64,000 nucleotides of DNA from Pseudomonadota bacterium (GCA_022360315.1 JAKSDA010000434.1:1-64000), one strand, 5' to 3'. Shown: positions 17,034 to 28,705, counted from the stretch's first letter. The notes: generated by a model not told the origin, from the letters alone. Numbers and translations: made by a program.

Positions 17034-17855
17034 TTACTCCATTGCTTCTGCCATGGGGGAAGCTCGGGCCGGTACAAACGCGGTGAGCTCGCCCCTCGGT
17101 GCGTCGAGAAGCTCTTTGTGGAGCAGATCTCGGTGATCGCGCACTCTCACCGTGTACTCGACAGCCATGTGACGATTGGCTTCGAACGATACGTCGAACT
17201 GAACCAGGCTGCCGACGAATTCTTCGGCGCGGTCGCGAAATTGCTCCGGCACAGCAAGTCCGTTGTCGCCGCCGACAAAGTCGTCAATGTCGTCGTGCTG
17301 CTCGAGAACTGCGGCAAATGCATTGTAGCCTGCCCGGGTGATAAGAGTTAGATCGATCGCGGCCTCGCGGACCTCGTCCTCGCGAAACACTCCGCTGATG
17401 GTGCCGTTTGCCGGGATCGGCAGCGGAATACCTCCCATCAGTGGAGGCGGTACTTCGTCGCGGGAAAGGGCAAAGTCGTCGGGGACGTAAAAGTTGGACT
17501 CGTTGCCCCCGTTGACGCTGATCCGCGCTGTGCCGTCGTCTGCGGACAGGTTCTTCACAGTCCACTCGATCGATAGGCTGAGGTCGTTTAGACGCACATA
17601 GGGCACTGCCAGACCAGATTGTGTGGCGAGCTCCATCCGCTTCATATGCTCGGCTGTCCGCTCGATCCGGATCGGTAACACGAGCTGTCCCACGGCCAGG
17701 TCCGGATCGTCATCGGGCCCGCCCGCCTCCAGTACCTCGTCCTGTTTCAAATACCGGATGTCGTCGGCACATGCGCCGAGCATAAACCCGGCAACTATGG
17801 CCAGAATTAGAGTTATCCGGGCCGTTCGCACCCGCACTCTTCGATCGATGTTCAC
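17034..17855 (-). CDS. Lipoprotein of the Glt/Nfs-like operon
   Basis: A 273-residue predicted lipoprotein. GTG 17855 is preceded by GAGGAGACTCAC, a strong ribosome-binding site, ten bases after the stop of the FHA/AgmX-PglI gene. An ATG further upstream lies inside that gene and is less likely. The N-terminus is basic, then hydrophobic [14 protein letters not shown] with lipobox LGAC (Cys29). The mature part contains [19 protein letters not shown] and an immunoglobulin-like beta-rich stretch but no named domain I can identify. Position suggests an outer-membrane or periplasmic accessory of the machine encoded upstream. Confidence 0.85.
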   Translation of the reverse strand: MNIDRRVRVRTARITLILAIVAGFMLGACADDIRYLKQDEVLEAGGPDDDPDLAVGQLVLPIRIERTAEHMKRMELATQSGLAVPYVRLNDLSLSIEWTVKNLSADDGTARISVNGGNESNFYVPDDFALSRDEVPPPLMGGIPLPIPANGTISGVFREDEVREAAIDLTLITRAGYNAFAAVLEQHDDIDDFVGGDNGLAVPEQFRDRAEEFVGSLVQFDVSFEANRHMAVEYTVRVRDHRDLLHKELLDAPRGELTAFVPARASPMAEAME

Positions 17856-17865
17856 GTGAGTCTCC

Positions 17866-19338
17866 TCATCCTTGCGAGAAGATGAATGGGTAGTCGACCA
17901 CAGCGCCACTGTCTTTGGCCGGGAATTTGAGCCGGGCAATCTGGCGCTTGATACACGATTCTACCCTGGGATTGCGAAGTGAGCTCTTGCCACCGACCAC
18001 GCGCACCGATTGCACCTTGCCCGAAGCCCGGATGCGAAAATTGACCACGACCTTGCCGCCCAGTCCGCGCACACGGTTGAGCTCGTTCTGATAACAGGCG
18101 CGAATAAACCCTTTTCGCGCCTTGATCACTCTGTCGATCTCGGCCTTGGTCAGGCCACCAAAATCACCGGTCGCAGTACCCGGCTTGACCACTGCAACTT
18201 CCTTGCGCTTGGTGCCCCGGTTGTTGCCATTGCCGCGGGGCGCCCGGGTTTGTCCGGTGTCGATCTTGCCCTGGGACACAAATAGCTTGTCGGCAGAACC
18301 CCCGCCACCCGGACCGGCCCGCTCAGAACCCCGCGTGGCGCCGGTGCCATTGCGCGCGTCGCCAATGCCAAACCCGGTGGCCCCACCCTGGGTAAAGGTG
18401 CCCGTGGTACTCGGCCCCATCCGGTTGAGCATGCGAGTAACCTTGTCGTCCATCGCTCGATGCCCGATGATGCGGTCAAATGTTCGGGTCGCCTTTTTGT
18501 CGAGCAGGGCGACTTTGGGCGCCTCAGGCGCCAGGTCGGGAGCGTCGGGATTGGTCGCCAGCGGCTTTTCGCTCGTCTCACCGCCAGCCTTGCCCTTCTT
18601 GTCCCTGGTCGCCGATTTGACGTCCTCCTTGTCGCCATCCTTGCTGGCAGACTGCTCCGGGGTCTTCACCGGCACTGGCGGCCGGCGCACCAGATAACGC
18701 GTCATGAGCGAACGCCGGCCGGGAAAGACCAGGCTGTTGCCCTCCTCCTGATGGGGGTACAAAACCGCCAGGATGACCGTGTGCAAAATGAGCGAAAACG
18801 CAATGGCCGGGAGCAGTAACTCGGCGTCGCGCCAGCGCGGCGGCTGCAGAGGAGGCTCCTCGGCCACGAATTGAAAAAATACGTTCTGCTCGCCACTGCT
18901 GTCGAGCTCGATGACTCCCCAGTCGCCGGGACGGATCGGCGTCGTGTGAACGTCGCCAGACGTGACCCCGCCGCCCTGCTTGTCCAGAAATTCGGCGACG
19001 TCCATCTCGTCACCAGCAAGGCAAATACGACCGCCCATGTCCGCGCCCAGGGTGAGCATGTAGACGCTCTTGCCCGGCTCGAGAAAACTAAATCTCTCGG
19101 GCAAGCCCACGTCCGCTATGGTGAATGTACAGTCCTTGGTGGTACCCAGGGTGACCTTGGTGGGAACCCAATAAACCCGATCGGCCATCACCTCGTCGTG
19201 CCACACCTGGGCCACGCGAAGCCGAAACCTGGCCCGACTCGACGCTTTAACCCCGCCCCCAACGGGCTTCATATCGGGCTTCACAGCGGCTTTTTTCCCC
19301 GCCCTCGCGGCTGCCTTTGTGCGCGCCAGACCACTCAC
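17866..19338 (-). CDS. GltG/NfsG-like FHA-TM-AgmX/PglI energy transducer
   Basis: A 490-residue bitopic protein. The cytoplasmic N-terminus (about 36-160) is a beta-rich FHA-like domain ([38 protein letters not shown]). One transmembrane helix follows (about 174-195), then a low-complexity periplasmic linker rich in Gly, Lys and Pro, and a C-terminal AgmX/PglI or TonB-like domain (about 395-490) with [28 protein letters not shown] and the conserved pattern [15 protein letters not shown]. In Myxococcus this layout belongs to GltG/NfsG, which link inner-membrane force generation to the outer membrane. Start GTG 19338 overlaps the previous stop by four bases (GTGA). The FHA-like domain is judged by pattern only. 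Confidence 0.87.
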   Translation of the reverse strand: MSGLARTKAAARAGKKAAVKPDMKPVGGGVKASSRARFRLRVAQVWHDEVMADRVYWVPTKVTLGTTKDCTFTIADVGLPERFSFLEPGKSVYMLTLGADMGGRICLAGDEMDVAEFLDKQGGGVTSGDVHTTPIRPGDWGVIELDSSGEQNVFFQFVAEEPPLQPPRWRDAELLLPAIAFSLILHTVILAVLYPHQEEGNSLVFPGRRSLMTRYLVRRPPVPVKTPEQSASKDGDKEDVKSATRDKKGKAGGETSEKPLATNPDAPDLAPEAPKVALLDKKATRTFDRIIGHRAMDDKVTRMLNRMGPSTTGTFTQGGATGFGIGDARNGTGATRGSERAGPGGGGSADKLFVSQGKIDTGQTRAPRGNGNNRGTKRKEVAVVKPGTATGDFGGLTKAEIDRVIKARKGFIRACYQNELNRVRGLGGKVVVNFRIRASGKVQSVRVVGGKSSLRNPRVESCIKRQIARLKFPAKDSGAVVDYPFIFSQG

Positions 19339-19667
19339 AACGCCTCCTCGTCGACCGAACGAACCATCTCCGGGATGAACGAACGCCGCTCGAGCGAAGC
19401 CCGCTCGAGCTCCTCGTTGACGCGATCCAAAAAGTACAGAAGCTGCGGTGTGCGCATCTGTCCTTCCAGGTCCAGGCCGGTAAACACAAAGCGCTTGACT
19501 TTTTCTTCCTGCTTGGCGCCACCCTTGGCACTCTTGCCCTTGCTGCGCTTCTGCGCCGATGGCGCCTTGCCGCGCCGCTTGCTCTGCGCTTCCGCCGTGT
19601 CCAAACCGACCGGGAAACAAAGAGCCAAGAGTACAGCGAGTGTAGTCAAATATCTCATTAGCGACAT
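19335..19667 (-). CDS. Small exported protein, GltF/NfsF position
   Basis: A 110-residue protein with a signal peptide ([22 protein letters not shown], cleavage around residue 27), a lysine-rich linker ([21 protein letters not shown]) and a compact C-terminal helical part ([37 protein letters not shown]). It sits between the TPR lipoprotein and the AgmX/PglI transducer, the place of GltF/NfsF in myxobacterial machines. Sequence similarity cannot be confirmed here, so the name rests on position, size and export. ATG 19667 and ATG 19658 are both possible starts. It is separated from the upstream gene by 120 bp. Confidence 0.8.
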   Translation of the reverse strand: MSLMRYLTTLAVLLALCFPVGLDTAEAQSKRRGKAPSAQKRSKGKSAKGGAKQEEKVKRFVFTGLDLEGQMRTPQLLYFLDRVNEELERASLERRSFIPEMVRSVDEEAL

Positions 19668-19787
19668 TCCGGAATATCTACCTGCCTGTGGCCCGACAAC
19701 GTATTATTTCGAGCAGTATTGCCACCTGGCGTCGTTTTTGCTCTGAGTGAGGGTAAGAGACCCCAATGGGGTGGATATGCTTGGGCT

Positions 19788-21011
19788 TCAAAGCCCCAAT
19801 TCTTTCTTTTTATCCAGAGCGACCTGGCGCTTTTCGTGATTCTGTGGGGCTTCCTGCAGGTACTGATCCAGGGCAGCTCGTGCTGCCTTTTCGTCCTCCA
19901 GAAAATTCATCTGCAATATCGCCAGATTAAACAGCGCATCCCCGCGCACTTGGCTGCGCTTGGGAGCGCGCTTCACGACCTCTTGCCAATGGCGTTTGGC
20001 TTGATCGTACTCGCCGAGTCCGCGACACGCCACCCCCAGCGCGACCCGGGCGTCGAGGTCGTCGGGATTGAGCTCGGCGACCGAGCTGAGCTCGGATTTG
20101 GCGCGGCCAAAATCGCCCGCCTCGACGAGCACGGTGGCCTTGTTGAACCGGGCATCGAGGTAGTTGGGATCGAGAGAGGTCGCGTGATCGAAGCGATTAA
20201 ACGCTTCTTGTGATCGGCCGTGCGACAGGGCCAGGAGTGCCAGAGCGTTGTGAACCGACGGTTCTTTGGGATCGATCTTGGCCGCCTTGGTCAGGACGAG
20301 TTCGGCCAGTTCATCGTGTCCCTGGGCCAGGTAGACCATGCCGAGTTCGACGTAGACCTTGGCATTGGCGCCGGCAGTGCGCAGGGTCTCGCGAACCACC
20401 TCGACGGCATCGTCGTATTGTTTGCCCTCGCGCAGAAGCGAGGCAAGCCGCGCGGTGGCGTTGCGCTTGACCGCGTTTTCATCGGAACTGCGCTCGATGG
20501 AATCCTCGTAGTCGCGGCGGGCGTCATCGGTTCGCCCGGCTCGACGGTGGGCCTCGGCGCGGGCGAGCAGTGACTCGGTATGCGATGGATTGACCTCGAG
20601 GACCCTGGTAAAAGCGGTCACAGCGCTGTCATCATCGCCTTCGGCGTAGTGCACGACGCCGAGGTTGTGCCACGCTTCCCACATTGTGGAGTCGAGCTCG
20701 ACAGTGCGCTGAAAGCGCTTTCTGGCCTGTGCGTACGCCTCGGTCGACCGGTCCTGGCCGGCCAGGCGGATGGCGCGGGTGCCGGCTTCGAATTCGCCCA
20801 TCGCCTCGGGGTTGACCAGAGCGGGCTGGCTCGGCTCGGGAGTGGCGGCTTTCTTGCTGGGCTCGGGTTTTTTGACCGTGCGGCGAGCCGGCGAATCTCC
20901 GCACCCGGCGCAAAAGACAGCGATCAGAATGGCAGTAATCGGGGCCAGCCAGGCAGCTGGTGGCCGGGCCAGCCCAGTACCCGCCAGCGCGGACAGGCGC
21001 TCACTCGTCAC
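19788..21011 (-). CDS. TPR lipoprotein, GltE/AglT/NfsE-like
   Basis: A 407-residue protein with a hydrophobic N-terminal segment ending in CAGC (lipid Cys37), a Pro/Lys-rich spacer, then about eight TPR units ([41 protein letters not shown] and so on) to the C-terminus. GTG 21011 is preceded by AAGGAGGTAATTC, a near-perfect ribosome-binding site, and overlaps the end of the large TPR gene by 11 bp. TPR lipoproteins in this position (GltE, also called AglT, and NfsE) are periplasmic scaffold parts of the gliding and sporulation machines. The assignment is by architecture and gene order. Confidence 0.87.
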   Translation of the reverse strand: MTSERLSALAGTGLARPPAAWLAPITAILIAVFCAGCGDSPARRTVKKPEPSKKAATPEPSQPALVNPEAMGEFEAGTRAIRLAGQDRSTEAYAQARKRFQRTVELDSTMWEAWHNLGVVHYAEGDDDSAVTAFTRVLEVNPSHTESLLARAEAHRRAGRTDDARRDYEDSIERSSDENAVKRNATARLASLLREGKQYDDAVEVVRETLRTAGANAKVYVELGMVYLAQGHDELAELVLTKAAKIDPKEPSVHNALALLALSHGRSQEAFNRFDHATSLDPNYLDARFNKATVLVEAGDFGRAKSELSSVAELNPDDLDARVALGVACRGLGEYDQAKRHWQEVVKRAPKRSQVRGDALFNLAILQMNFLEDEKAARAALDQYLQEAPQNHEKRQVALDKKKELGL

Positions 21012-24000
21012 GAATTACCTCCTTGACCAGCTCGGGATCGAGCGGTCGATCACCAAAGCGGACTGTCGATCGCGCTTCTATAACCGGTGGAAAGGTGGAC
21101 GAGTCCATTCGGCCCAGAGCCTGGCGCAGCTTGCTGGTGTACTCGTTGTAGACTTTGAGTTTGATGGCCTTTTTGTAGGCGACGGTATAGAACTCGATGG
21201 CCTTTTCTTCGATCAGGATGATGTAGTTCTCCAGGCCTTCTCGGTAGAGTCGTTGCTCCCGTTTGCTCAGGCCAGACGGGTTGGGCGCGTTGCGCATGGC
21301 ATCGGCGTAGAGTTCGAATACATTGGCAAAGCGAAATAGCGCCGCGGTGGTCCACTGAGAATCCTCGAACTCACCGACGTCGATATACGCGGTCTGCGCC
21401 TGTTCGAGCAGCTGGGTCTTGCGTTCGAGCGTGCGCTGCAATCTGCGCGGTTTGACGGCCAAGTTGATGGCTTCGTACTGGCGGAAGATCAACTCGCCCT
21501 CGTAATATCGAGCTCCCGCAGCCCAGGGTCGCGATGCTTGCCTGGCTCTGGATTTGCGTTTGAGCTTGTTGTACATCTTGAGCGCGGTCTTGAAGTGTTT
21601 GCCGGCCTGTCGAGTCCGGCCCCGGGCCAAGGCGATGCGTCCGGCGCGGGTATGGGCCTGAATGACGTAGGCCTCGTTGGTGCGGCGATACTTGCGAGCG
21701 TAAAGCGCAAAAGCTTTGTAAGCCTGATTGGTCTGTTCGGCCTCCTCGTAGACAACCCCGGTGCGAAATGCCACCTCGGCGGCGTCTTTGCGGTCGCGAT
21801 AGCGGCGCGCATAGGCATTATAGTGGCCGATGGCGCGTCTGGGCTGGCCGAGCGCCTGGCGCAAAAGGCCGGCGTTGAACAGGGCGTTGGCGTCGTATCG
21901 GCTGTTTTTGAAGTTCTTTACCACCACCTCGTAGGCCTCGGCGGCCTTGTCGAAGTAGGCCACCGACTCGTAGACCTTGCCGGCCTCGAATGCGGCCTTG
22001 GCCGATAACTTGCGATTTGTGCTGGCGTACTTCGAAGCCAGGGCCAGATATGTGACTGCAGCCCTTTGCGGATTCTTGGCCTTCTCGTACATCACTCCGG
22101 CGTTCATATAGGCCTGCGGGGCCAGTTTATGCCTGGGGAACTCCTTGGGGATGCGCAGGTAGAATGTCGCCGCCTTGGGATAATCACCGGTCTTGGCGTA
22201 TTTCTCGCCGCTCTTGCCGATCGACTGGATGATCAGGCGATCGAGCCGGTCTTGCTGGTTGGCCGTCTGAAACGCCTTGGCTTTCTTGAGCTTGCGCGCC
22301 CATTCCTCGATGTTCTCGTAATCCTCGGCCTGGCTCAGCGACTTGAGGATCCGGTCGCCGGCCGGGCCGGCGTTGGGGTCGTTGGGATATTTGGTGACGA
22401 TCAGTCCAAAGCGCTTGATCGCCTCGTCGTAGTCGCCGTAGTTGTAGAATAGCTCGCCGTTTTTGAAGATGACCCCGACGATCTCGGGATCGGCGGGAAA
22501 TAGGGTGGCAAAGAGATCGACCGCCTCGGCGTACTTGCGATCGACTGGCAAGAGCTCGCGCCGTCTGGACGTGTCGACATTTTTGGGCCGGGCCTTTTCG
22601 TAGGCGTCCATGGCTTTGAGCAGCGCGTCTTTGTGCAGGGCTTGCTTTTGCTTTTCGGTCCTGGCTTCGGTTTTGGCCACGGCCATGTACTGGTCGCCGG
22701 CCTGCTCGTACTTGCGCAGCTTGAAGTAGAGGATTTCGGCGCGCAGAAAGCGAATGCGTGCCGCATTGGCGTGCTTGCCGAAGCGGGACAGGTAATACGA
22801 GTAGGTGTCGGCAGCCTGGGCGTAGAGGGCCAGATTGGCCTTCTTGCGCGCCTTTTCTACTTTCTGCGCCTCGGCGTGATAGCCGGTCGCGGTATCTCTG
22901 ACCAGCCGCTCGATCCGCCGCAGCGAGCGCTTTACCCGGCTGGGGAACCGCTTGTTGTTGACCTCGACCCATTTCGAACCGGGCCCGAAGTCGTCGACCA
23001 GGATCTTGATCTGCGCCATGGTCTTTTTGGGGTCGAGCGATTCGGCGTACGCTCCGACGATCTCGCGCTGAAATTTTGCCGCGTCGAGGTGAGTCGGAGA
23101 GCGCTCGATCAAAAAGCGGTAGGTGTTGACCGCGCGTTCGTATTCGCTCTGGCCGTAATAGGCCTTGGCAACCCGAACCAGAACGTCTTTGGAATAGCGC
23201 TCGCCTCCGATCGAGGCCAGAAAGTCATACACTTCCCGAGCCGAGATGGCCCGATCCTCGGTAAATACCACGACCAGGTAGTCGAGCGCTTCGTCGCGCA
23301 GGTTGGCCCGGCGTTTGCGCACACGCGAACTGCCCGATCGCTCGGCCTCGACGGCCAGGTCGAGGACTTCTTTGAACCGCCTGGCCGCCTGCTCGATCTG
23401 GCCCAACTTCCAGTCACACCACGCCGACTTGAACAGGGCGAGGTCGTAGCTGATCATCTCGGGCCGCTCGAGGATGTTGGCGTAGGCGGCGCGGGCCTTG
23501 CGCCAGCGGCCGAACGAAAAGTGATGCTCGCCGATCATCATCCACGAGTCGCCGTAGAGCGGCGAATTGGGAAAGCGCTCGATCACCTGGTTGAAGTAGA
23601 CGAGCGACTCGTCGCTTCGGTTCTGCTCGCGGGTGGCAAAGCCGACCAGGTAGAGCACGAGATCAGTGCGCCGGAAATCGGGATACTTGTCGAGGATCTC
23701 CCGGTAATACCGAGTTGGCTCGGCCAGGGCGAGACGGGGCTCTACGGGCCGTTTTTTGCACCTCTTGCGGTTTTCGCGGCAGGCTTCGAGCTGCCGCTCG
23801 TAGCGGTTCATGTCGCGCACAAACCTGTGCCGGGCTTCTTCCCACAACAGTTCGGCCAGCTTGAACAGAGTCTCGGAGCGGACCTCGTGTGGGGGATTGG
23901 TGGCCAAAAGCGAGCGCAAAAGCGAGATGGCCTGTTCGCGTTTGTCGTTGCGCTGTTTTTCGCGTAGCTCGAGAAGTTTGTCGAGCTGGCCGGTCGGTTG

Positions 24001-24198
24001 GGGCGTGAACGGCGAAGCCGGCCGCTTGCGGATGTACAGTTCTGCCGCAGGACCCCGGTCGAGGTCGGTGTCGCCGAGCTGAGCCAGGGCGGCAGCCGCG
24101 TCGGCGGCCAGCACGGCAAACAATACGGCCAGGCTCACAGCCATTGCCCCGCGGGTAGGTGACGTCGGTGAGACGGTGTGTTTTTGCGTGTCGGGCAC
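21001..24198 (-). CDS. Large TPR scaffold protein, GltD/AgmU/NfsD-like
   Basis: A 1065-residue exported protein. The signal peptide region is [22 protein letters not shown] (about 18-40). Almost all of the rest is TPR or TPR-like helical pairs (for example [60 protein letters not shown]), rich in Lys, Tyr and Ala. GltD/AgmU and NfsD are the corresponding very large periplasmic TPR proteins of Myxococcus; size and neighbours agree. It starts six bases after the stop of the next TPR gene upstream. The basic character may reflect contact with peptidoglycan or polysaccharide, which is a guess. Confidence 0.88.
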   Translation of the reverse strand: MPDTQKHTVSPTSPTRGAMAVSLAVLFAVLAADAAAALAQLGDTDLDRGPAAELYIRKRPASPFTPQPTGQLDKLLELREKQRNDKREQAISLLRSLLATNPPHEVRSETLFKLAELLWEEARHRFVRDMNRYERQLEACRENRKRCKKRPVEPRLALAEPTRYYREILDKYPDFRRTDLVLYLVGFATREQNRSDESLVYFNQVIERFPNSPLYGDSWMMIGEHHFSFGRWRKARAAYANILERPEMISYDLALFKSAWCDWKLGQIEQAARRFKEVLDLAVEAERSGSSRVRKRRANLRDEALDYLVVVFTEDRAISAREVYDFLASIGGERYSKDVLVRVAKAYYGQSEYERAVNTYRFLIERSPTHLDAAKFQREIVGAYAESLDPKKTMAQIKILVDDFGPGSKWVEVNNKRFPSRVKRSLRRIERLVRDTATGYHAEAQKVEKARKKANLALYAQAADTYSYYLSRFGKHANAARIRFLRAEILYFKLRKYEQAGDQYMAVAKTEARTEKQKQALHKDALLKAMDAYEKARPKNVDTSRRRELLPVDRKYAEAVDLFATLFPADPEIVGVIFKNGELFYNYGDYDEAIKRFGLIVTKYPNDPNAGPAGDRILKSLSQAEDYENIEEWARKLKKAKAFQTANQQDRLDRLIIQSIGKSGEKYAKTGDYPKAATFYLRIPKEFPRHKLAPQAYMNAGVMYEKAKNPQRAAVTYLALASKYASTNRKLSAKAAFEAGKVYESVAYFDKAAEAYEVVVKNFKNSRYDANALFNAGLLRQALGQPRRAIGHYNAYARRYRDRKDAAEVAFRTGVVYEEAEQTNQAYKAFALYARKYRRTNEAYVIQAHTRAGRIALARGRTRQAGKHFKTALKMYNKLKRKSRARQASRPWAAGARYYEGELIFRQYEAINLAVKPRRLQRTLERKTQLLEQAQTAYIDVGEFEDSQWTTAALFRFANVFELYADAMRNAPNPSGLSKREQRLYREGLENYIILIEEKAIEFYTVAYKKAIKLKVYNEYTSKLRQALGRMDSSTFPPVIEARSTVRFGDRPLDPELVKEVIRDE

Positions 24199-24204
24199 GG
24201 ATTT

Positions 24205-26217
24205 CTACCTCCAGCCTTCGTACTCGTCAGACCAGTACTCGCCCTCGAAGGGCCAGTATTCCTCGTCGTCGCCGATCAGACTCTCCTCCCACAACCTGCC
24301 CCGCAACTCGGCCGGCCAGCGCCCGATGGCCAGATCCTGCACCTCGATGTCGAGCCGGCGCTTCTGCCCGATGATGGCGTCGATCTTGCCGAGTCTGGCC
24401 TTGTCGAGCACGCGCCGGGTGTCCCAGTAGAGCTGATCGAGCGATTTCTTGGCCAGTCGGCTGGCCACACCACCGAGGCGGGAACGCAGCTTGCGGGAAG
24501 CCTCGGCCAGCGCCCGCGCACGCCTCAGATCGCCTGCGACTGCCGGGCCGAGTGTTTCGGCCGCCTGGGCCTCGACCGCGGCATCGGCCTGCCGGGCCGC
24601 GCGCAGAGCCCTGGCCTCGAGCGCATCGAGCGCGCGTTCGAGACCGTCCAGCCGTTTTCCCTCGGCCTCGGCGGCATCTTTGGGCAGGGTCTTCCAGCGC
24701 AATCCCCGGCGCAATTCGGTGCGGGCGCGGGCCAGCTCGTCACCCAGCCGGCGGATGTCTTCGAGCAGTCCGTTGGCGTCGTCAGCGTCCTCTTCCTCGA
24801 TACTCGCCTGGCGCGCTACCTGACCGACTGCGGTGCGGCCGAGACGCCGACCCAATGCGCTCCACGCCCGCACCACGTGGGGCGCCTCGCCAGCTGCACG
24901 ATGCAGGCCCTGAACCGCTTCGTGCAATCGGACAAATCCGGGATCGAGCCGCAACAGGCCGATGATTCTGTCGTTCATGGTCAAATTGCCCACCGCCAGG
25001 CGCCTGGTCGGATCGGCCCGCTCGTCCCGCCAGCGCTCGATGGCGCGGGCCAGCAGCGCGGCCCGCCGCTCGGGAAAACGGCGGATGCGGTTGATCTCGG
25101 CCACGATGGGCTCAAACTCGGCGACCAGCTTGTCGTAGTAGGCGTGCGCGGCGTCGAACTGGCAGTCGGCCAGCTCGATATAGCCGGCCAGAAGGCGGGC
25201 TTCCAGCCCGAGCGGAGAGGTCGGAAAATTGTCCATAAACTCGGCCAGAAGATCGCGTGCAGCGGCGAGGTCGCGCTGCTGGTACATCGACCACGCTGCC
25301 TCAAAAAGGGCGCTGGGCAGCGAGTCCGAGTCGTCCGGGATCTGAAAATAGTGGTAATAGGCGTCGTCGTACTCGCCCTGTTCGTGGGCGATGCGACCGA
25401 GGCCGAGCCGGGCCAGATCCTTGATCGTGTAGTAGCGCTCGTCGATGACAAAGGTGAATTCATCGTCATCGGAAGTATCGGCGATCTCGCACAGCGCCTC
25501 GGACGCGCCGCGAAAATCGCCCCGGCGGGTGCGGATCACCCCGCGCAGATAAAGAGCCGAGGAGAACAGCCGACTCTTTTTGCCGATCCGGGTCAGCTGG
25601 CCCTCAGCAGCCCGAAAATCGCTCTTTGCATAGGCGATGCGGGCGCGCAGATAAGCCCGTTCGCCCGATGCTTCGGGCGGCAGCGGCTGGTCGAGTTTGA
25701 CCCCCTCGAGGGCGTCCAGAACCTTTTTGTAGTCGCGGACCTCGAGCGCGATATCGACCGCCCAGCGGTGGGCGGGGGCGAAGTACATGGATGACGTCCC
25801 GCGTTTTATCGAGCGCAGAAAATAGCCGAGCGCCGAGTCGTAGGCCCCGGCCATGGCAAGGGCCACGCCGAGGTAATACTCGGCGTTCTGATAGGCGACA
25901 AAGTCGCCGAATCCGTCAAAGCGCGGCGATTCGACAATGGCGTAGAGGGCCACTGCGGCGTCGATGGCCGCGCCTGCGTGCAATAGTGCCTCGGCCGCTT
26001 CGAGCTCGCGGCTCAGCGCGCGCTGGGTTCCGGTCTCGATATCGATCAATCCCATGCGCTCGAGAGCGGCATAATACTCGGCGATCGACGCCTCGACGGC
26101 ACCGCCCCGGGCTTTCTTGCTCGCACTGGCCACCTGGCTGGCCGGTTTTTGCCCCACTGCGGGCCCGGCGCCGAGCAAGAGCAAGAGCGCGACCCACATC
26201 GCTTCAGTTCTGCGCAT
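24205..26217 (-). CDS. Periplasmic TPR/coiled-coil protein, GltC-like
   Basis: A 670-residue protein with a signal peptide ([18 protein letters not shown]), an N-terminal half of TPR-like helical repeats ([44 protein letters not shown]) and an Arg/Ala/Glu-rich C-terminal half predicted to form long helices or coiled coil. The last 25 residues are strongly acidic and aromatic ([16 protein letters not shown]). Its ATG overlaps the preceding gene by 14 bp. Size, export and position match GltC of the Myxococcus outer-membrane platform. A 538-codon frame on the opposite strand is a codon-bias shadow. Confidence 0.86.
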   Translation of the reverse strand: MRRTEAMWVALLLLLGAGPAVGQKPASQVASASKKARGGAVEASIAEYYAALERMGLIDIETGTQRALSRELEAAEALLHAGAAIDAAVALYAIVESPRFDGFGDFVAYQNAEYYLGVALAMAGAYDSALGYFLRSIKRGTSSMYFAPAHRWAVDIALEVRDYKKVLDALEGVKLDQPLPPEASGERAYLRARIAYAKSDFRAAEGQLTRIGKKSRLFSSALYLRGVIRTRRGDFRGASEALCEIADTSDDDEFTFVIDERYYTIKDLARLGLGRIAHEQGEYDDAYYHYFQIPDDSDSLPSALFEAAWSMYQQRDLAAARDLLAEFMDNFPTSPLGLEARLLAGYIELADCQFDAAHAYYDKLVAEFEPIVAEINRIRRFPERRAALLARAIERWRDERADPTRRLAVGNLTMNDRIIGLLRLDPGFVRLHEAVQGLHRAAGEAPHVVRAWSALGRRLGRTAVGQVARQASIEEEDADDANGLLEDIRRLGDELARARTELRRGLRWKTLPKDAAEAEGKRLDGLERALDALEARALRAARQADAAVEAQAAETLGPAVAGDLRRARALAEASRKLRSRLGGVASRLAKKSLDQLYWDTRRVLDKARLGKIDAIIGQKRRLDIEVQDLAIGRWPAELRGRLWEESLIGDDEEYWPFEGEYWSDEYEGWR

Positions 26218-27103
26218 ACTGGGTTTCCTCGCCCGATCGTGCCGCGGCGGCCCGGCCGATCGTGCCGGACCGGCGGTTGTTGGCCTTGTTTTGCGGTTTT
26301 GGCTGCGACTTCTTGCGCGGCTGCTTGCGCGGCGGTTGCTTTTGCTGCTTCTGGCCAGTCCCGGCCGGTGCGCCCCGGGCCCGCGGCGCGGTCGCGACCG
26401 ACACGTCGAGACTCAATTTGTACGCGCCGTTCTGCCGTTTCTTCCACTGGTACGCGATGTCTCCGCCATCTCTGGCGCTGGCCGCAATAACCACGTCGCG
26501 GCCGGCCGGCGCCTGGATCGTGAAGGTGTTGTCCACGATCGAGGTGAAGCGGTCGTCGTCCTTGCCCGCAGCCTCGATCCGGATGTTGATCTGATGGCGC
26601 CCCGGCGCCACATAGCCCTCGAAACGCGGTGCCCGGTCGCGGGCGATGGCGCCCGAGGTGTCGTCGTAGATGTTGGCGCCGTCGAGTCGGATGGTCGCCC
26701 GGGTGACCGAGTAAAAGCGGCCCGAGCCGTAGTCGAGCAGAATGCGCAGCTTGGTCGAATAAAGCGCACTGGCCACCGCTGCCGCGCGCGCCCGACTGCG
26801 AAACAGTTCATCGCGCAGACGCAAGTATTCCCGGCGCAATGCATCGATGTCGACACTGTCGGCGCCGGCCGCTCGAGCAGCTCTGGCCGGCTCGTCACTG
26901 TCCTTGCCGTCCTCGACCGTTTTCTCGGCCGCGGCGCCGGACTGGCCTTTTTCGGCTCCTCGTGTCCCCGGATCAGATGCCCTGTCGTTCTGTTTGGCCC
27001 CCTGAGCGACCGCAATACGGGGCGCGAGAGCCACTGGAGCAGCGCATAACACGGCGCAAAGGACGGCAGTTGGCGAAAAAAGCAAAAGCATTGGTAGTTG
27101 CAT
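26204..27103 (-). CDS. Conserved periplasmic protein of Glt/Nfs loci
   Basis: A 299-residue exported protein: signal peptide with core [21 protein letters not shown], acidic/Ala-rich linker, coiled-coil helix ([22 protein letters not shown]), a beta-sandwich-like domain (about 120-235, with [19 protein letters not shown] and [12 protein letters not shown]), then a very basic Lys/Gln/Pro tail. From general knowledge, proteins of this type occur in myxobacterial glt/nfs loci and are sometimes annotated as dihydrolipoamide acetyltransferase; nothing here shows a lipoyl or acyltransferase domain. Start ATG 27103 overlaps the previous stop by one base (TGATG). The tail could bind an acidic envelope polymer, which is a guess. 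Confidence 0.83.
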   Translation of the reverse strand: MQLPMLLLFSPTAVLCAVLCAAPVALAPRIAVAQGAKQNDRASDPGTRGAEKGQSGAAAEKTVEDGKDSDEPARAARAAGADSVDIDALRREYLRLRDELFRSRARAAAVASALYSTKLRILLDYGSGRFYSVTRATIRLDGANIYDDTSGAIARDRAPRFEGYVAPGRHQINIRIEAAGKDDDRFTSIVDNTFTIQAPAGRDVVIAASARDGGDIAYQWKKRQNGAYKLSLDVSVATAPRARGAPAGTGQKQQKQPPRKQPRKKSQPKPQNKANNRRSGTIGRAAAARSGEETQYAQN

Positions 27104-27831
27104 CAGTTTCCAAATGGCAAAAACAGCGAAAAACCCGCGGTCACCGACAGGTCGTTGACCAAAAAAGGCTCGTCGAGAAGCTCCTGGCGAAATACGTGAT
27201 CGCGGGCGTCGATGCGAAACGCCATGGCCTTGCCGATAAAGAGCTTGACCCCGACACCGGCCACTCCGGCCGCGCCCCGGCTGGTCGGCGAATCCACCAC
27301 ACCGAGTCCAGCAGCGAGATCGAGGTCGAAACGCACGATCTGGCCTCCCATGCGCAACTTGCCGTAAATCGGCGTCCACACCAGCAGCGATTCGATCAAT
27401 AACACCCGGGAAAAATCGTCGTCGAGGATCGAGCCGCGACTGTCCTCGACAGCACGAATGACATCGGCATTGGCATGGGTGTAGAGAGCGCCAAATTCGA
27501 CCGCAGTTCCCTCGGTCATGTGATAGGTGTACGACCCACCGATCACATACGTGGCCGAGAACAGATCCGAGGAGTAATAACCGCCGATCAGAGTAAACTC
27601 ATGGCGCCCCTGCTTGACGAAGAGGCGATCGACTGCACCGCGCCGCTTACGCTTGACGGTCAGACGGTTGGCGATCTCGCGGTCGATGCACTGCTGGGTG
27701 GTGCGCAGCCGATCGGTCTTTTTTTGCGCCGATGCCGGGACCACCACAGTAGTGAGTGACACCAAAAAAGCCAGGGCGCAAACCCCAGCCCGACTCCATC
27801 GAAAACAACTCAAAGCCCGGTTGGTATCCAC
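27103..27831 (-). CDS. Outer-membrane beta-barrel, GltB/NfsB-like
   Basis: A 242-residue exported barrel protein. The signal peptide ([21 protein letters not shown]) is followed by a basic periplasmic segment ([20 protein letters not shown]) and alternating strands ([42 protein letters not shown]) ending [10 protein letters not shown]. It is a paralogue of the next gene: both share the pattern KR-x-FVKQ/LKK followed by a SSDL or SADLLSSSY strand and a RIDARDHV / RLDIRDII strand. This paired-barrel arrangement is the hallmark of GltA/GltB and NfsA/NfsB. GTG 27831 overlaps the upstream gene by 22 bp. Confidence 0.87.
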   Translation of the reverse strand: MDTNRALSCFRWSRAGVCALAFLVSLTTVVVPASAQKKTDRLRTTQQCIDREIANRLTVKRKRRGAVDRLFVKQGRHEFTLIGGYYSSDLFSATYVIGGSYTYHMTEGTAVEFGALYTHANADVIRAVEDSRGSILDDDFSRVLLIESLLVWTPIYGKLRMGGQIVRFDLDLAAGLGVVDSPTSRGAAGVAGVGVKLFIGKAMAFRIDARDHVFRQELLDEPFLVNDLSVTAGFSLFLPFGN

Positions 27832-28613
27832 AGCGCAAGCCCCACAGTGGCTAGAATGTTGTTGGTGAGACGGGTCTCTCCCACCGCCTCCTGCACCGCA
27901 ATGATGTCGCGGATGTCCAGGCGTAACGCCAGCATCTTAGTCATGTACAGCTCGAGCGCCACGCCAGCGTCAAATGTCACTCCTTGCACACTGTCATGAA
28001 ATAGCCTACCCAAGCCCGCAACCAACATGATGTCCGAATGCATGATGCTATCGTTGATTTTGAGCTTGGCGTGTACAGGTGACCAGACCAAATTGGCCAG
28101 AGCGAGAGACGCAGTGCCGGATTCGAAACGCCTGTCGCCGAAAAATTCGGCCAGGGGCTTGTCGAGATCGAACTCGACCGGGGTGACTCCGAATGACAGC
28201 TCTAGTCCCAGGTCCTCAGTGACAAAAAATGACACAGCGCCGCCGAGCAGATAGCTCGACGACAGCAGGTCGGCTGAAAAAAGACCACCCCGGGCGACGA
28301 TCTCAACCTTTCTTTTCTTGAGAAACTCGCGTTTCTGAACCCCGCGAGGCCTGAGTGTCTGGCGCAGCTGGTCTTTGAGAGTCTGGTCGAGACACGAGGG
28401 AATCGGCGCGTCTGACGGTCGTGATGGCGCCTTTGCCCGCTGATCAGACGATCCAGATGATCCGGACGAACCGGATGCACGATCGGATTTCACCGCTTGC
28501 TGCGCCCGGGCTGGCTCTGCGCGTTGCGCCACCAGCGCTACGGCGAGCGCGGTGATGCAAACAGCGGAGCCCCTTCCCGCAAAGAGGCGGGACTTCCACG
28601 TTGTTCCAAGCAC
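27810..28613 (-). CDS. Outer-membrane beta-barrel, GltA/NfsA-like
   Basis: A 267-residue exported barrel protein and the first gene of the operon. The signal peptide core is [21 protein letters not shown]; a Ser-Gly-rich linker follows ([11 protein letters not shown]), then a basic segment ([14 protein letters not shown]) and barrel strands ([47 protein letters not shown]) ending LALWIPTGL. It is paralogous to the downstream barrel. GTG 28613 is the likely start and lies directly after a promoter-like sequence, so the message may be leaderless. It is divergent from the FHA/sigma-54 activator. Confidence 0.87.
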   Translation of the reverse strand: MLGTTWKSRLFAGRGSAVCITALAVALVAQRAEPARAQQAVKSDRASGSSGSSGSSDQRAKAPSRPSDAPIPSCLDQTLKDQLRQTLRPRGVQKREFLKKRKVEIVARGGLFSADLLSSSYLLGGAVSFFVTEDLGLELSFGVTPVEFDLDKPLAEFFGDRRFESGTASLALANLVWSPVHAKLKINDSIMHSDIMLVAGLGRLFHDSVQGVTFDAGVALELYMTKMLALRLDIRDIIAVQEAVGETRLTNNILATVGLALWIPTGL

Positions 28614-28650
28614 TTTGGCGAGGGTACTCCCCCCGAGAGGAGTCGGTCAA
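28613..28650 (-). promoter_or_regulatory. Candidate promoter of the Glt/Nfs-like operon
   Basis: Reading on the minus strand, TTGACC (28650-28645) and TACCCT (28626-28621) are 18 bp apart and look like weak -35 and -10 boxes. Transcription starting six to eight bases after the -10 would begin at or next to the GTG at 28613, giving a leaderless message. No TGGCAC-N5-TTGC sigma-54 element was found in this gap despite the neighbouring sigma-54-type activator. Confidence 0.35.
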
Positions 28651-28705
28651 TCGGCTGGCTGTGGCGAGAGAATTGACCCTGGCCGTGGTAGCATCCGACC
28701 CCGAA

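Noticed and set aside
22633-23967. 444-codon plus-strand ORF across the large TPR gene
   Set aside because: Antisense shadow; the translation is low in domain-like content.
24178-25794. 538-codon plus-strand ORF across the GltC-like gene
   Set aside because: Antisense shadow of a gene with signal peptide, TPR pattern and operon context.
28614-28705. Sigma-54 promoter for the machine operon
   Set aside because: No TGGCAC-N5-TTGC match on either strand of the divergent gap.
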